DNA from: Firmicutes bacterium UBA1191
Lineage (GTDB): Bacteria > Bacillota > Clostridia > Peptostreptococcales > Anaerovoracaceae
Assembly (NCBI GenBank): GCA_002310095.1
Contig: DBYH01000020.1
Location: forward strand, 117,911 to 181,910
Reading direction: 5' to 3'
Length of the DNA stretch: 64,000 nt
The position numbers were made by a program, and so were the translations under genes. Below, in pieces: positions 31,687 to 40,591 of the stretch (its first letter is position 1; every line of letters begins with the position of its first letter). The notes below the pieces were generated by a model. The model ran no database searches. It saw nothing but the letters and a program-made list of their open reading frames with translations, and had not been told where the DNA came from.

Positions 31687-34088
31687 ACGGCGGAAGCGCA
31701 GGGTCGTCAGACCAGAACGACGCCGTCAGAAAAGCATATGACGACGTGCAGAAACTGAAGGAGCAGATCGAACAGCTCAAGGCTCAGGCGCAGAAGATCT
31801 ACGGAACCCCTGCTGCCCCTGTCAGAGAGACAGAAGATGACAGGGCTGTTTCCCGTGCGGAAACTCCTGTAGATACGGAAGCCACCCGCGCCGCCGAGGA
31901 AGTGGTCAGAAAAGAAGCCGAGAAGCCTGTACCGGAGATCTCGGATATTCTCGCGCGCTCCAGAGAGGAGAGCAGGGTCACTATCGAAGAGGCGCTGAGG
32001 AAGGAACAGGAGGCCAAGGCCAGACTCGAGCAGAAGAGGGCTGAAGCGGCTGAAAAGCAGAAGGCCCTTCTCGAGGCGGAGAAAAAAGCCGCCCGCATGA
32101 AGACGATCCTCCACAAGGCGGAAGTTCAGAACGAGCTGAACAGATCCATGATCGCCCAGGAGCAGAAGAGGGCTGAGCAGAGAAAGAAGAAGGAAGAGGA
32201 GCGGCAGAGGAAGCGCGAAGCCGCCCGCGAAAGAGAGAGGATCGAGCTCCAGCGGAGAGAGGAAGCAAGGCTGGCCAGAGAACAGGAGAAGCTGGTCAAG
32301 GCCGAGGCCGCCGCGAGGAGAAGAAAAGAGGCTTTAAGACTCCGGGACGAGGAGATAAAGGCCAGAAAAGAAATGGAGAGACTCCAGGCAGAGCAGCGCG
32401 AAGTGAGGCGACAGCGTAGGCTGGCCCGCAAATCGGCTGAGCTTGGAGGCGGAATAGTAAACGTACACGGCACTACAGTTCAGACAAAGATCGAACCGGT
32501 GGCGTCATTCTCGCTGAAGGAATTTCTGGGCTTTTCTAAACGGCGCGAAATCAACGCCGCCACCTCCGAGGAGGAGAAGCAGAAACTCATCGAAGAGAAC
32601 GAGAGGATAAAGACAGAAGCCAGGGCAACCGCCGCCCAGCTCAGAGACATCAAGAGGACGCGGAGAATGAACAGCCCTCTGTACAAGAAGTACAGGGGCG
32701 CCATAGAAGCCTGTGAGAAAAACAGGAAACCAATACTCATTGTTTCTTCGCTGGTTCTCGTGTTCATCGTCGGAACGGCAGGCCTCGTAAATTACTTTAC
32801 GGCCTACGAGTATTCCTACGGCGACAAGATGCTGGGCTACGTCAAGAACAAGGACGACGTGCTGCAGATCACGGACATGGTGCAGAACGCCCTGACCGAG
32901 GACAAAGACATGACTGTCGCCCTGGACGCCCGTGACGATATCAGTTTCAAGCGCGTCTTTACGGGCAACAAGGACATAGTCATAGACTCCCAGGACGGAG
33001 TACTGCAAAGGCTGTCTTACCTGGGCGACATCAATGTCAAGGCCATGGGCATGTACATCGACGGCAGGAAGGTCGGAGCCGTCAGGGACGAGGATACCGC
33101 GGCGGAGGTTCTGAAGAGCCTTATGGACAGATACTCGAGCCACAAGAAGGGCACGAAGCTTGACGAAGCCGTTATAGTCGAAAACGTCGAGTTCAAACAG
33201 AGCAACACTCCTATGAACGAGATCATGACGGAGGAGCAGCTCGTTGACAAGCTCTGCACCAGCACGGAGAAGTCCACAGTGCACACTGTTGAATCGGGTG
33301 AGACGCTCGACAGCATCGCCGAGAACCACAACATCACGAAGGAGCAGATAATAGAAGACAACGACAATCTGACAGACGAACAGCTCACGGTCGGAAGCAC
33401 CATCATCATCAAAGAGACCGCGCCGCTGCTGACTGTCAGAATCACAGAAACGAGATCCTACAACAAGAAAACCGCCTACAAGACTATAAAGAAGGCGGAT
33501 AAAGACATGTACGAGGGCGACACGGAAGTCACCCGCGAAGGTGAAAAGGGAAAGAGCAAGGTGATCGACAGGACGGTGTCGGTAAACGGTGAAGTCGTAG
33601 AAACAGAGCACCTGAAGAACGAGGTCACGAAGAAGCCTGTGAACAAGGTCATCCTCGTCGGTACGAAGGAGAGACCGCCTACGACAGGAACGGGAACCTT
33701 CATCTGGCCGGCCTACGCTGGAACGTATACAGTAACCTCCGAGTTCAAGTGGCGCTGGGGCAGACACCATGACGGAATAGACATGGGCTGCAGGACAGGC
33801 AATGACGTTCTGGCTGCCGACGGAGGCACGGTAATACAGGCAGGTCCTTATTACGGATACGGCAATCTGGTCATCATAGACCATGAGAACGGAATACAGA
33901 CCTACTACGCCCACAACAGCTCCCTGCTCGTGAGCGTTGGAGACAAGGTATTCCAGGGACAGCACATAGCTGAAGCGGGCAACACAGGGCACAGTTACGG
34001 AAGCCACATACACTTCGGCGTGAAGGAAAACGGATCCTTCCAGAATCCGAGAAACTATCTGCCGGCCGAGAACAGCAACACCCCGTAA
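31632..34088 (+). CDS. Membrane-anchored LysM-G5-M23 peptidase with long cytoplasmic coiled coil
   Basis: 818 residues from the ATG at 31632; a GTG two codons upstream (31626) is equally possible. Both lie inside the end of the DnaD gene. Residues 1-360 are hydrophilic and mostly highly charged coiled coil (runs of Lys, Glu, Arg and Ala). One transmembrane segment follows at about 366-388, then a spacer, LysM (about 548-595, VESGETLDSIAENHNIT), G5 (about 596-680) and an M23 domain (about 700-810) with HHDGIDMG, YYAHNSS and GSHIHFG, the complete zinc ligand set of LytM-type endopeptidases. It would cut or bind peptidoglycan peptides outside while the coiled coil faces the cytoplasm. The divIC-like gene follows. 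Confidence 0.85.
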   Translation: MPQGNNPSEDKTSADNRINGGSAGSSDQNDAVRKAYDDVQKLKEQIEQLKAQAQKIYGTPAAPVRETEDDRAVSRAETPVDTEATRAAEEVVRKEAEKPVPEISDILARSREESRVTIEEALRKEQEAKARLEQKRAEAAEKQKALLEAEKKAARMKTILHKAEVQNELNRSMIAQEQKRAEQRKKKEEERQRKREAARERERIELQRREEARLAREQEKLVKAEAAARRRKEALRLRDEEIKARKEMERLQAEQREVRRQRRLARKSAELGGGIVNVHGTTVQTKIEPVASFSLKEFLGFSKRREINAATSEEEKQKLIEENERIKTEARATAAQLRDIKRTRRMNSPLYKKYRGAIEACEKNRKPILIVSSLVLVFIVGTAGLVNYFTAYEYSYGDKMLGYVKNKDDVLQITDMVQNALTEDKDMTVALDARDDISFKRVFTGNKDIVIDSQDGVLQRLSYLGDINVKAMGMYIDGRKVGAVRDEDTAAEVLKSLMDRYSSHKKGTKLDEAVIVENVEFKQSNTPMNEIMTEEQLVDKLCTSTEKSTVHTVESGETLDSIAENHNITKEQIIEDNDNLTDEQLTVGSTIIIKETAPLLTVRITETRSYNKKTAYKTIKKADKDMYEGDTEVTREGEKGKSKVIDRTVSVNGEVVETEHLKNEVTKKPVNKVILVGTKERPPTTGTGTFIWPAYAGTYTVTSEFKWRWGRHHDGIDMGCRTGNDVLAADGGTVIQAGPYYGYGNLVIIDHENGIQTYYAHNSSLLVSVGDKVFQGQHIAEAGNTGHSYGSHIHFGVKENGSFQNPRNYLPAENSNTP

Positions 34089-34109
34089 ACAAAAAGAGAG
34101 AAAGGGAAA

Positions 34110-34580
34110 ATGGCGAAGAGAAAAAGCAGAAGCAGACAATTCAAGAGGAGCGCGCGAGTCATCGACATGGATGAAGCGCGCCAGGAGCGTCTCGAAAAGA
34201 GGGAGGCGGCCCAGGCCGAGGACATGCGCGAACAGACGGCAAGCGACGAGCGCAAGCTCAAACGCAAGCGCGCTGTCAGAAAGAAACAGAGCAGACGCAG
34301 ACTGCTGGTTGTTGCGGCGGTCGTGTTTCTCGTGGTCATTCTTTGCATGTCGGTGGTGAACATCTTTCAGCTCAAGGCCGAGGAGAGAGAGGCCCTGAAA
34401 AAGCAGGAGCAGCTAAAGGCCAAGCAGGAGCAGATGGAAGAGGAACTCAAGGATATCGACAGCGAGGAGAACATCGAAGATCTGGCCAGGGAAAAACTGA
34501 AGCTCACCAAACCAGGGGAGACCATTTACATTCCTGATAATGAGAAGGATGACGACCAGGCTCAGGAGGATGAAGGCTGA
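34110..34580 (+). CDS. Septum formation initiator family protein (DivIC/FtsB-like)
   Basis: 156 residues: a very basic cytoplasmic N-terminus (1-70), one transmembrane segment (about 71-90, LLVVAAVVFLVVILCMSVV), a short coiled coil (KAEEREALKKQEQLKAKQEQ), then EENIEDLAREKLKLTKPGE, the ending typical of DivIC/FtsB. Bitopic divisome component that links FtsL and FtsQ/DivIB. The longer than usual N-terminal arm resembles clostridial DivIC. The last base overlaps the rsmA start. Confidence 0.88.
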   Translation: MAKRKSRSRQFKRSARVIDMDEARQERLEKREAAQAEDMREQTASDERKLKRKRAVRKKQSRRRLLVVAAVVFLVVILCMSVVNIFQLKAEEREALKKQEQLKAKQEQMEEELKDIDSEENIEDLAREKLKLTKPGETIYIPDNEKDDDQAQEDEG

Positions 34581-35434
34581 TGGATCCGTCCAGATTCGGC
34601 GTGCGCCCCACTAAAAGTCTGGGGCAGAACTTCATCAACGACAGAAATGTGCTCAGCCGCATCGTCGAGGGCGCCGGAATCGGCGGCGACGATCTTGTCA
34701 TAGAGATCGGTCCGGGGCTGGGCATACTTACGGCGGAACTGGCGGCGAAGGCTGCTTTTGTAACAGCCGTGGAGATAGACGAAAGACTCATACCGGTGCT
34801 CGGGGAGACCCTGTCAGGCTGCGGCAACGTCCGCGTGATCAACGGGGACATCCTGAAGACGGACATCGGTCAGATAATAGATGAGTGCAGGAAGGAAGGC
34901 ATGTTCTCCGGGAGGGTGCACATAGTCGGCAACCTTCCGTACTACATAACAACACCAATAATAATGAAGCTTCTCGAGGAGAAAGTTCCGGCGGACAGCA
35001 TCACGGTCATGATGCAGAAGGAAGTCGCGGACCGGATAAGATCTGCTCCGGGAAGCAGGACATACGGAGCGATATCGGCGGCGGTCCAGTACTACTGCCG
35101 CGTATCTAAGATAACAGACGTCCCGAAGGAAGCCTTCGTCCCGCGGCCGAAGGTGGAATCGACAGTGCTGCGCCTCGAACCTCTCGGAGAGGATCAGGCA
35201 AAGGCAAGGGACGACGAGATGTTCCTCCGCTGCGTGAAGGCGGGGTTCGCCCAGAGAAGAAAGACTCTGCTGAACTCCCTGTCCTCGGCGGGAGGAATGG
35301 ATAAAGAGACAGTAAAGAAGACGCTTGAAGCGGCGGACGTGGATCCGGGCAGGAGAGCGGAGACACTTACAGTAGAAGAATTCATAAGGATAGCAGACAG
35401 ATTATCAGATGAGCAGGACAGGAGAGACTATTAA
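34580..35434 (+). CDS. rsmA: 16S rRNA dimethyladenosine transferase RsmA (KsgA)
   Basis: Dimethylates two adjacent adenosines (1518/1519 in E. coli) near the 3' end of 16S rRNA. 284 residues: KSLGQNFINDRNV at the N-terminus, SAM motif EIGPGLGILTAEL, catalytic NLPYYITTPI, and FVPRPKVESTVL. The start shares one base with the preceding stop. Its 3' end overlaps the next gene by 26 bases in a different frame. Confidence 0.97.
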   Translation: MDPSRFGVRPTKSLGQNFINDRNVLSRIVEGAGIGGDDLVIEIGPGLGILTAELAAKAAFVTAVEIDERLIPVLGETLSGCGNVRVINGDILKTDIGQIIDECRKEGMFSGRVHIVGNLPYYITTPIIMKLLEEKVPADSITVMMQKEVADRIRSAPGSRTYGAISAAVQYYCRVSKITDVPKEAFVPRPKVESTVLRLEPLGEDQAKARDDEMFLRCVKAGFAQRRKTLLNSLSSAGGMDKETVKKTLEAADVDPGRRAETLTVEEFIRIADRLSDEQDRRDY

Positions 35435-37394
35435 AAAGATAACGCACAATCACATACTGACGCTGTTCATTATGTCGGTTGTGATCGACTATATAATAGA
35501 AGCCCTCGGCAGACTTTCGCCTCTGGAGGCGCTGCAGTTTTTCCTTGAGCACCCGCTCATCACATTCTGTAACGTCATGCTTATCCTGGCCGTGCTGTCC
35601 CTGTCCCTCCTCTTCAGGAGACGGGTGTTCGCGGCAAGCATGCTCTCGCTTCTGTGGCTCGCCATAGGAATAATCAATGGTATTATCCTGACTAACAGAA
35701 TGACGCCGTTCAACGTCAAGGATCTGTCCACATTGAGTGAAGCCCAGTCCATAATCACCAACTATTTTTCGGTCAAGAGCCTCATATTCATCGGGGCGGG
35801 GGCGGCTCTTTTTGTGCTGCTCGTCATAATCCTCTTCCGTAAGACGCCTAAACGCAGCGGAAAGATGGACTACAGAAAATCCATCGCGTCAATGCTCATC
35901 ATAATACTGGTTGCCTTTGGCGCCATAACCGGCGGCATGAGATTCGGAGTGCTCGACACATTCTTCCCGAGTTTGCCTTACGCTTACAGGGATAACGGCG
36001 TGCCGTACTCCTTCATGATCACCTGGGTCAAGACGGGCATCGACAAGCCGAAGGGTTATTCCGAAGAGATGATCAAGGGGATATTCGAGTACGGTGAGCT
36101 TGGCGAAGACGGTATATACACTCCGGGAAAAGACGACAACGAAAAGCCGTCAAAGAAGCCGAACATCATATTCCTTCAGCTGGAATCCTTCATAGACCCG
36201 ACCATAGCGACGAACGTCGAGTATTCGAAGGACCCGATACCGTATTACAGGGAGCTTCTGAAGAAGTACTCGTCGGGATACCTGACGGTCCCTGCTGTCG
36301 GAGCGGGCACGGCCAATGTGGAATTCGAGGCGATTACCGGAATCAGCGCCAGGTTCTTCGGACCGGGCGAGTATCCGTACAAAAGCATATTGACGGAGAA
36401 GACCTGCGAGAGCGTTCCTTACGACCTGAGACAGATCGGCTACACATCCCACGCGATCCACAACCACAGGGGAGCCTTCTACAACAGGAACACTGTCTTC
36501 AGCAACCTGGGCTTCGACACCTTCACATGTCTGGAGTACATGAACAACGTTGTCAAGACGCCTAAGAACTGGGCCAAGGACACGATTCTGACAGAGAACA
36601 TTATCGACGCCCTGAACAGCACCAAGGGTCCGGACTATATCTACACCATATCCGTTCAGGGTCACGGCAAGTATCCTAAGGAGCAGGTGATAGAAGATCC
36701 TGTCATCGAAGTCACGGAAGCGCCGGACGAGGAGACGAAGTGGGCCTATGAGTACTACGCCAATCAGGTCTACGAGATGGACCTCTTCGTGAAGGACCTT
36801 ACGGAGGCCCTCGAGGAATACGATGAGGACGTGGTCCTCGTCATGTACGGCGACCATCTGCCGGCTCTCGACATGAGCGAGGAGAATCTGACGACAGGAG
36901 ATCTATACAAGACACAGTACGTCGTCTGGAGCAACTTCGAAATGAAGAAGAAGAACGAGGATGTGACCGCCTATGAGATAACATCCCACGTTCTGAAGAG
37001 GTTTGGAATCTCCGCCGGACTTCTCACAAAGTTCCATCAGAACTACGAGGGAACGAGAGGATACCTGAACGGTCTCGAGGCACTGTCCTACGACATGCTT
37101 TACGGCAAAGAATACATTTACGGCGGAAAGAACCCTTACGAGCCTACGGACCTGAAGATGGGAATCAGGGACATCAAGATAGAGAGTATCGTCAAGATCG
37201 GCGACAAATATTACATAAAGGGACAGAACTTCACCGAGTACAGCAAGATCTCGCTGGACGGGGAAGTGCTTAAGACGGTATACCTGGGGCCGACGATTCT
37301 GGCCCTCAATGAGGAAGTGGATCCGGCGAGAGTTTCGGACATGAAGGTCAGCCAGGTAGAGAAAAACAAGGAGATTCTCAGCACTACAGAGTAG
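35409..37394 (+). CDS. LtaS-type sulfatase-fold phosphoglycerol transferase
   Basis: 661 residues. Five N-terminal transmembrane helices fall within residues 15-180, followed by an extracellular sulfatase-fold domain (about 245-530). The nucleophile is probably Thr301 in VGAGTANVEFE, at almost the same position as Thr300 of Staphylococcus LtaS. NIIFLQLESF and VLVMYGDHLPALD carry metal ligands. Such enzymes polymerise or attach glycerol phosphate on lipoteichoic acid or other glycans. The last 85 residues (IESIVKIGDKYYIKGQNFT...) look like an IPT/TIG-type beta domain, unusual for LtaS. The start overlaps rsmA by 26 bases and has no clear ribosome binding site, suggesting coupling. Confidence 0.85.
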   Translation: MSRTGETIKKITHNHILTLFIMSVVIDYIIEALGRLSPLEALQFFLEHPLITFCNVMLILAVLSLSLLFRRRVFAASMLSLLWLAIGIINGIILTNRMTPFNVKDLSTLSEAQSIITNYFSVKSLIFIGAGAALFVLLVIILFRKTPKRSGKMDYRKSIASMLIIILVAFGAITGGMRFGVLDTFFPSLPYAYRDNGVPYSFMITWVKTGIDKPKGYSEEMIKGIFEYGELGEDGIYTPGKDDNEKPSKKPNIIFLQLESFIDPTIATNVEYSKDPIPYYRELLKKYSSGYLTVPAVGAGTANVEFEAITGISARFFGPGEYPYKSILTEKTCESVPYDLRQIGYTSHAIHNHRGAFYNRNTVFSNLGFDTFTCLEYMNNVVKTPKNWAKDTILTENIIDALNSTKGPDYIYTISVQGHGKYPKEQVIEDPVIEVTEAPDEETKWAYEYYANQVYEMDLFVKDLTEALEEYDEDVVLVMYGDHLPALDMSEENLTTGDLYKTQYVVWSNFEMKKKNEDVTAYEITSHVLKRFGISAGLLTKFHQNYEGTRGYLNGLEALSYDMLYGKEYIYGGKNPYEPTDLKMGIRDIKIESIVKIGDKYYIKGQNFTEYSKISLDGEVLKTVYLGPTILALNEEVDPARVSDMKVSQVEKNKEILSTTE

Positions 37395-37424
37395 CGGGGA
37401 AGGCCCGGTTGGAAGGCGCAGCCA

Positions 37425-37985
37425 ATGAAGAAGATCATCAGAGTTCCGCAGCTGGAAACAGACAGACTCATACTCAGAATGTGGACGAAAAAAGACGCCC
37501 AGGCGCTGTTTGAGTACGCGAAGGACCCTGACGTCGGACCGAACGCCGGCTGGAAGCCTCACGAAAATCCGGGAGAATCCCGGATGATTATTGAGCAGCT
37601 CTTCAGATGCAATATGACCTGGGCCATCGTCGAGAAAGAGACAGGGGAGATCATCGGCAGCATCGGGTTCGAAGAGGACAAGTACAGGCCGAACATAAAC
37701 AGCAAGGAGATGGGCTATTCCCTGGCCAAGAGCCGCTGGGGCAGAGGCTACATGACCGAGGCGGCGAAGAGACTTATAAGATACGGCTTTGACGAGCTGA
37801 AACTGGTCGTCCTCATGATACGCACGAGCGACACAAACGTGAGAAGCCAGAGGATCATCGAGAAGTGCGGATTCACCTACGAGGGCACTCTGCGCAGAGC
37901 ATACAGGACCTACGACAAGAACATGCGGGAGGTCAGATGCTACTCCATGCTGAGGGAAGAATACGAAAAGCTTTATCTTGAATGA
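37425..37985 (+). CDS. GNAT family N-acetyltransferase (RimJ/RimL type)
   Basis: 186 residues. Opens with LETDRLILRMWTKKDAQALFEY, typical of the RimJ/RimL branch; the acetyl-CoA loop lies around GYSLAKSRWGRGYMTEAAKRL, and NVRSQRIIEKCGFTYEGTLR is the conserved C-terminal motif. Such enzymes acetylate N-termini or small amines; the substrate is unknown. It lies between the LtaS-like gene and tadA. Confidence 0.85.
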   Translation: MKKIIRVPQLETDRLILRMWTKKDAQALFEYAKDPDVGPNAGWKPHENPGESRMIIEQLFRCNMTWAIVEKETGEIIGSIGFEEDKYRPNINSKEMGYSLAKSRWGRGYMTEAAKRLIRYGFDELKLVVLMIRTSDTNVRSQRIIEKCGFTYEGTLRRAYRTYDKNMREVRCYSMLREEYEKLYLE

Positions 37986-38016
37986 CCACATAAAGTGTGG
38001 TAACATTACAAGGCGT

Positions 38017-38472
38017 ATGAGAAAATACATGGAAGCGGCCTATAAAGAGGCCCAGGCAGCCGCCGCCGAAGGGGAGGTTCCCGTCGGGGCGGTAATCGTT
38101 CGCGAAGGCGAAATCATAGCCAGAGCGCACAACAGAACCGAACAGGCGAAGGACCCGACAGCCCACGCCGAGATGCTCGCCATCAGGGAAGCGGCGGCGT
38201 TTCTCGGAGGCTGGAGACTGACGGGATGCACCATGTTCGTAACGGCCGAACCCTGCAGCATGTGCGCGGGAGCGATAGTCTGGTCGAGGATAGAGAAACT
38301 TTACATCGGGACCATGGACCCCAAGGCGGGGGCCTGCGGATCCGTGTTCAACATCCCCCAGGACAAGAGGCTGAACCACTACGTGGAGATAGAAACAGGA
38401 CTGATGGGCGAAGAGTGCTCCAGCCTGATGAAAGATTTTTTCAGGAAACTGAGATCGGAGGACATACAGTAA
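38017..38472 (+). CDS. tadA: tRNA-specific adenosine deaminase TadA
   Basis: Converts A34 to inosine in tRNA-Arg(ACG). 151 residues from the ATG at 38017; a second ATG four codons later is possible, while a more distant TTG would overlap the GNAT gene. The zinc site is HAEMLAI plus PCSMCAGAI, with the catalytic Glu in HAE, and EVPVGAVIV is the family's N-terminal motif. Its stop shares one base with the next start. Confidence 0.95.
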   Translation: MRKYMEAAYKEAQAAAAEGEVPVGAVIVREGEIIARAHNRTEQAKDPTAHAEMLAIREAAAFLGGWRLTGCTMFVTAEPCSMCAGAIVWSRIEKLYIGTMDPKAGACGSVFNIPQDKRLNHYVEIETGLMGEECSSLMKDFFRKLRSEDIQ

Positions 38473-39431
38473 TGAGAAGAGCAGGCGCATTGATATGCGT
38501 AATAATAATGTCGGTTCTGCTGATGGCGCCGGCTGCTTTTGCGGATAACGGAAGCAGTACAGCCACAGCAGCGAAGACGGATCTGGAGATCATGTCGTCA
38601 TCTCCTGAAGACGGCGCGACTGGCGTCGCGGTCGACAACCTCAGTGTGAAGATCCGTTTCAACAAGGACGTATACCCTGCGTCCGCCGATATCAAGAAGG
38701 CCAACGCCAAGCAGTTCAAGCTGGCTGACGCCGACGGAAAGAACATCCCTCTCCAGGTCTACTACAGCGACAAAGACGAAGGGCTCATCCTCGTCGCGGC
38801 CGACGTTTACTCCGGCAAGACCAAGAACGTCATCAAGGGCGACGTGACGTACACCCTGGCTGTGGGCAAGGATTTCCAGGCGGCCGATGGATCCACAATG
38901 GGTCAGCAGAAAACAATCAGCATGACGACCCTCAACCAGGGAAGATCCACCGCCATCTACATGATTCTCATGGTTCTGATGATGGCCGGAATGGTATTCT
39001 TCACCGTAAGAAGCACCAAGAAGGATGAGCAGAAAAAGAAGGAAGAGCGCGAATACAAGGAAGGCGTGAACCCTTATAAGGAAGCCAAGAAGTCCGGCAA
39101 GTCAGTAGAAGAAGTAGTCGCGAAGCAGAGCAAGAAGAAGGCCAAGAAGGAAGAGGCCATCCGCAGACAGAAGGAAGCCGAGGCGGCCATCGAAGCCGAG
39201 ATCATCGAGAAGATCAGAAAGGAATCCAACAAGAGAGTTTCCTCGCCTCACGCCATTTCCTCAGCGGGAAGCACCCTCAAGCTCAAGGTCGTCAAGGACT
39301 CCGGCGAGAAGACGGAAGCAAAAGCCGCGAAGTCAAACGAGCCTAAGAAGAGCAACAAGGGCACGACCAATCCTAAGAACCAGAGCGGCAAGAACAAGAA
39401 CAAGAAGAACAAGGGCAAGAAGAAGAAATAA
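38472..39431 (+). CDS. Secreted Ig-like (Big_5) protein with transmembrane anchor and Lys-rich cytoplasmic tail
   Basis: 319 residues from the ATG at 38472. Signal peptide (LICVIIMSVLLMAPAAFA), then an extracellular Ig-like domain of the Big_5 kind (residues 40-150: SSPEDGATGVAVDNLSVKIRFN), one transmembrane segment (about 160-180, IYMILMVLMMAGMVFF), then about 140 cytoplasmic residues that are extremely Lys-rich and end in a poly-basic tail. The tail could bind nucleic acid, ribosomes or acidic lipids. Function unknown. A terminator follows. Confidence 0.75.
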   Translation: MRRAGALICVIIMSVLLMAPAAFADNGSSTATAAKTDLEIMSSSPEDGATGVAVDNLSVKIRFNKDVYPASADIKKANAKQFKLADADGKNIPLQVYYSDKDEGLILVAADVYSGKTKNVIKGDVTYTLAVGKDFQAADGSTMGQQKTISMTTLNQGRSTAIYMILMVLMMAGMVFFTVRSTKKDEQKKKEEREYKEGVNPYKEAKKSGKSVEEVVAKQSKKKAKKEEAIRRQKEAEAAIEAEIIEKIRKESNKRVSSPHAISSAGSTLKLKVVKDSGEKTEAKAAKSNEPKKSNKGTTNPKNQSGKNKNKKNKGKKKK

Positions 39432-39454
39432 AACGGCCGCAGCAAATAATCAGC

Positions 39455-39494
39455 AAACAGGGAATTCGAAACCGACCGGGTTCCCTGTTTTTTA
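39455..39494 (+). terminator. Terminator after the Big_5 protein gene
   Basis: Perfect 10-bp stem AAACAGGGAA (39455-39464)/TTCCCTGTTT (39481-39490), 16-base loop, continuing into T residues. Past it, before ispE, are two further small hairpins: GCAAATC/GATTTGC (39523-39538) and GTGTTTT/AAAACAC (39554-39572, loop TCCTC). They lie upstream of the ispE -10, so they are probably not part of the ispE message. Confidence 0.88.
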
Positions 39495-39613
39495 TTGATT
39501 AAAGTCGCTGCGCGCCAGGCATGCAAATCCCGATTTGCCAAGATGTTTTCTAAGTGTTTTTCCTCAAAACACCTCCGAAAGAGAGTAGAGAGAAGTGAGA
39601 GTAATGGCGTTTG

Positions 39614-39622
39614 TGGTATAAT
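39614..39622 (+). promoter_or_regulatory. Extended -10 promoter of ispE
   Basis: TGG followed by a perfect TATAAT (39617-39622), 20 bases before the ispE ATG. No -35 match, as is common with extended -10 promoters. The leader would be only about 13 bases long. Confidence 0.55.
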
Positions 39623-39641
39623 CGGTTTGAGAGTGAACGAC

Positions 39642-40580
39642 ATGAACATCAATTTGAAATCATATGCGAAAATCAATCTTTCCCTGGACGTGAAGGGCGT
39701 GACGGAGGAGGGCATGCACATCGTGGAGATGGTCATGCAGCAGATCCTGCTGTGCGACGAGGTAGCCATGAAGTGGACGCCGGGCGCTGAAGCGGAGACG
39801 GGGGACTTAGAGGTCAGCCTCAAGACGAACAGGAGATTCCTGCCGACGGATGAGAGGAACCTGGCCTACAAGGCGGCCCTGGTCATGAGGGAGATTTATG
39901 GCGGGGACCTTGCCGGAAAGCTCGAGATAAACATCAGAAAGAGGATACCCGTTGCGGCGGGCCTGGCGGGAGGAAGCGGCAACGGCGCCGCCGTGGTCCA
40001 TGGACTAAACGTGCTCTGGGGACTCGACCTGAGCCTGAAGGAGCTCTGCGAGGCAGGGGCGAGGCTTGGTTCCGACGTGCCTTTCTGCGTGATGGGACAG
40101 GCTGCCGAGAGCGCCGCCCTGAAGGACAGATTCGCTGGAGATCCTCTGGCCAGCCATTGCGCGCTGGCCACGGGAACGGGCACCGATCTTGAGCCCCTGA
40201 AGGGTCTGGAGAGCCATCTGGTTCTGTCCAAACCTCCGGTCAGCGTATCCACGGCGAAGGTCTATCAGGGCATCGACAATATTGAGATTCCTGAGCGTCC
40301 TGACAATGCCGAACTCATAGAAGGTTTAAAAACAAGAGATTCCGCCCGCATCGAAAAAAACATGGTCAACGTACTTGAAAATTACACATTAAAGGAGTAT
40401 CCTACAGTTGTGTATACAAAGAACAAGATGCAGGAATTATGCGCGGGACGGGCTGTTCTCATGAGCGGAAGCGGACCGTCCGTGTACGGACTTGCAGAGA
40501 GCATAAAGCAGTCCAGAGAAATCTGCGCCGAGATGGCGAAGATCAACAGAGAGAGCTTCTGGACAAGGACAACATTCTGA
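39642..40580 (+). CDS. ispE: 4-diphosphocytidyl-2-C-methyl-D-erythritol kinase
   Basis: Non-mevalonate isoprenoid pathway kinase of the GHMP family. 312 residues from the ATG at 39642, which directly precedes the expected LKSYAKINLSLDV. The catalytic Lys is in SYAKINL and the Asp in LGSDVPFCV; the ATP loop is PVAAGLAGGSGNGAAV and the C-terminal motif MSGSGPSVYG. An upstream in-frame ATG would extend through the promoter and is rejected. A GntR regulator follows after 11 bases. Confidence 0.95.
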   Translation: MNINLKSYAKINLSLDVKGVTEEGMHIVEMVMQQILLCDEVAMKWTPGAEAETGDLEVSLKTNRRFLPTDERNLAYKAALVMREIYGGDLAGKLEINIRKRIPVAAGLAGGSGNGAAVVHGLNVLWGLDLSLKELCEAGARLGSDVPFCVMGQAAESAALKDRFAGDPLASHCALATGTGTDLEPLKGLESHLVLSKPPVSVSTAKVYQGIDNIEIPERPDNAELIEGLKTRDSARIEKNMVNVLENYTLKEYPTVVYTKNKMQELCAGRAVLMSGSGPSVYGLAESIKQSREICAEMAKINRESFWTRTTF

Positions 40581-40591
40581 GGTGATGTGAA

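Noticed and set aside
39523..39572. Two hairpins upstream of ispE as a riboswitch
   Set aside because: They lie upstream of the only good -10 (39617-39622) and have short stems; probably outside the ispE message.
39642..40580. IspE glycine loop reads GGSGNGAA rather than GGSSDAA
   Set aside because: The catalytic Lys (SYAKINL) and Asp (LGSDVPF) are present, and E. coli IspE also lacks Asp in this loop; it is normal variation.
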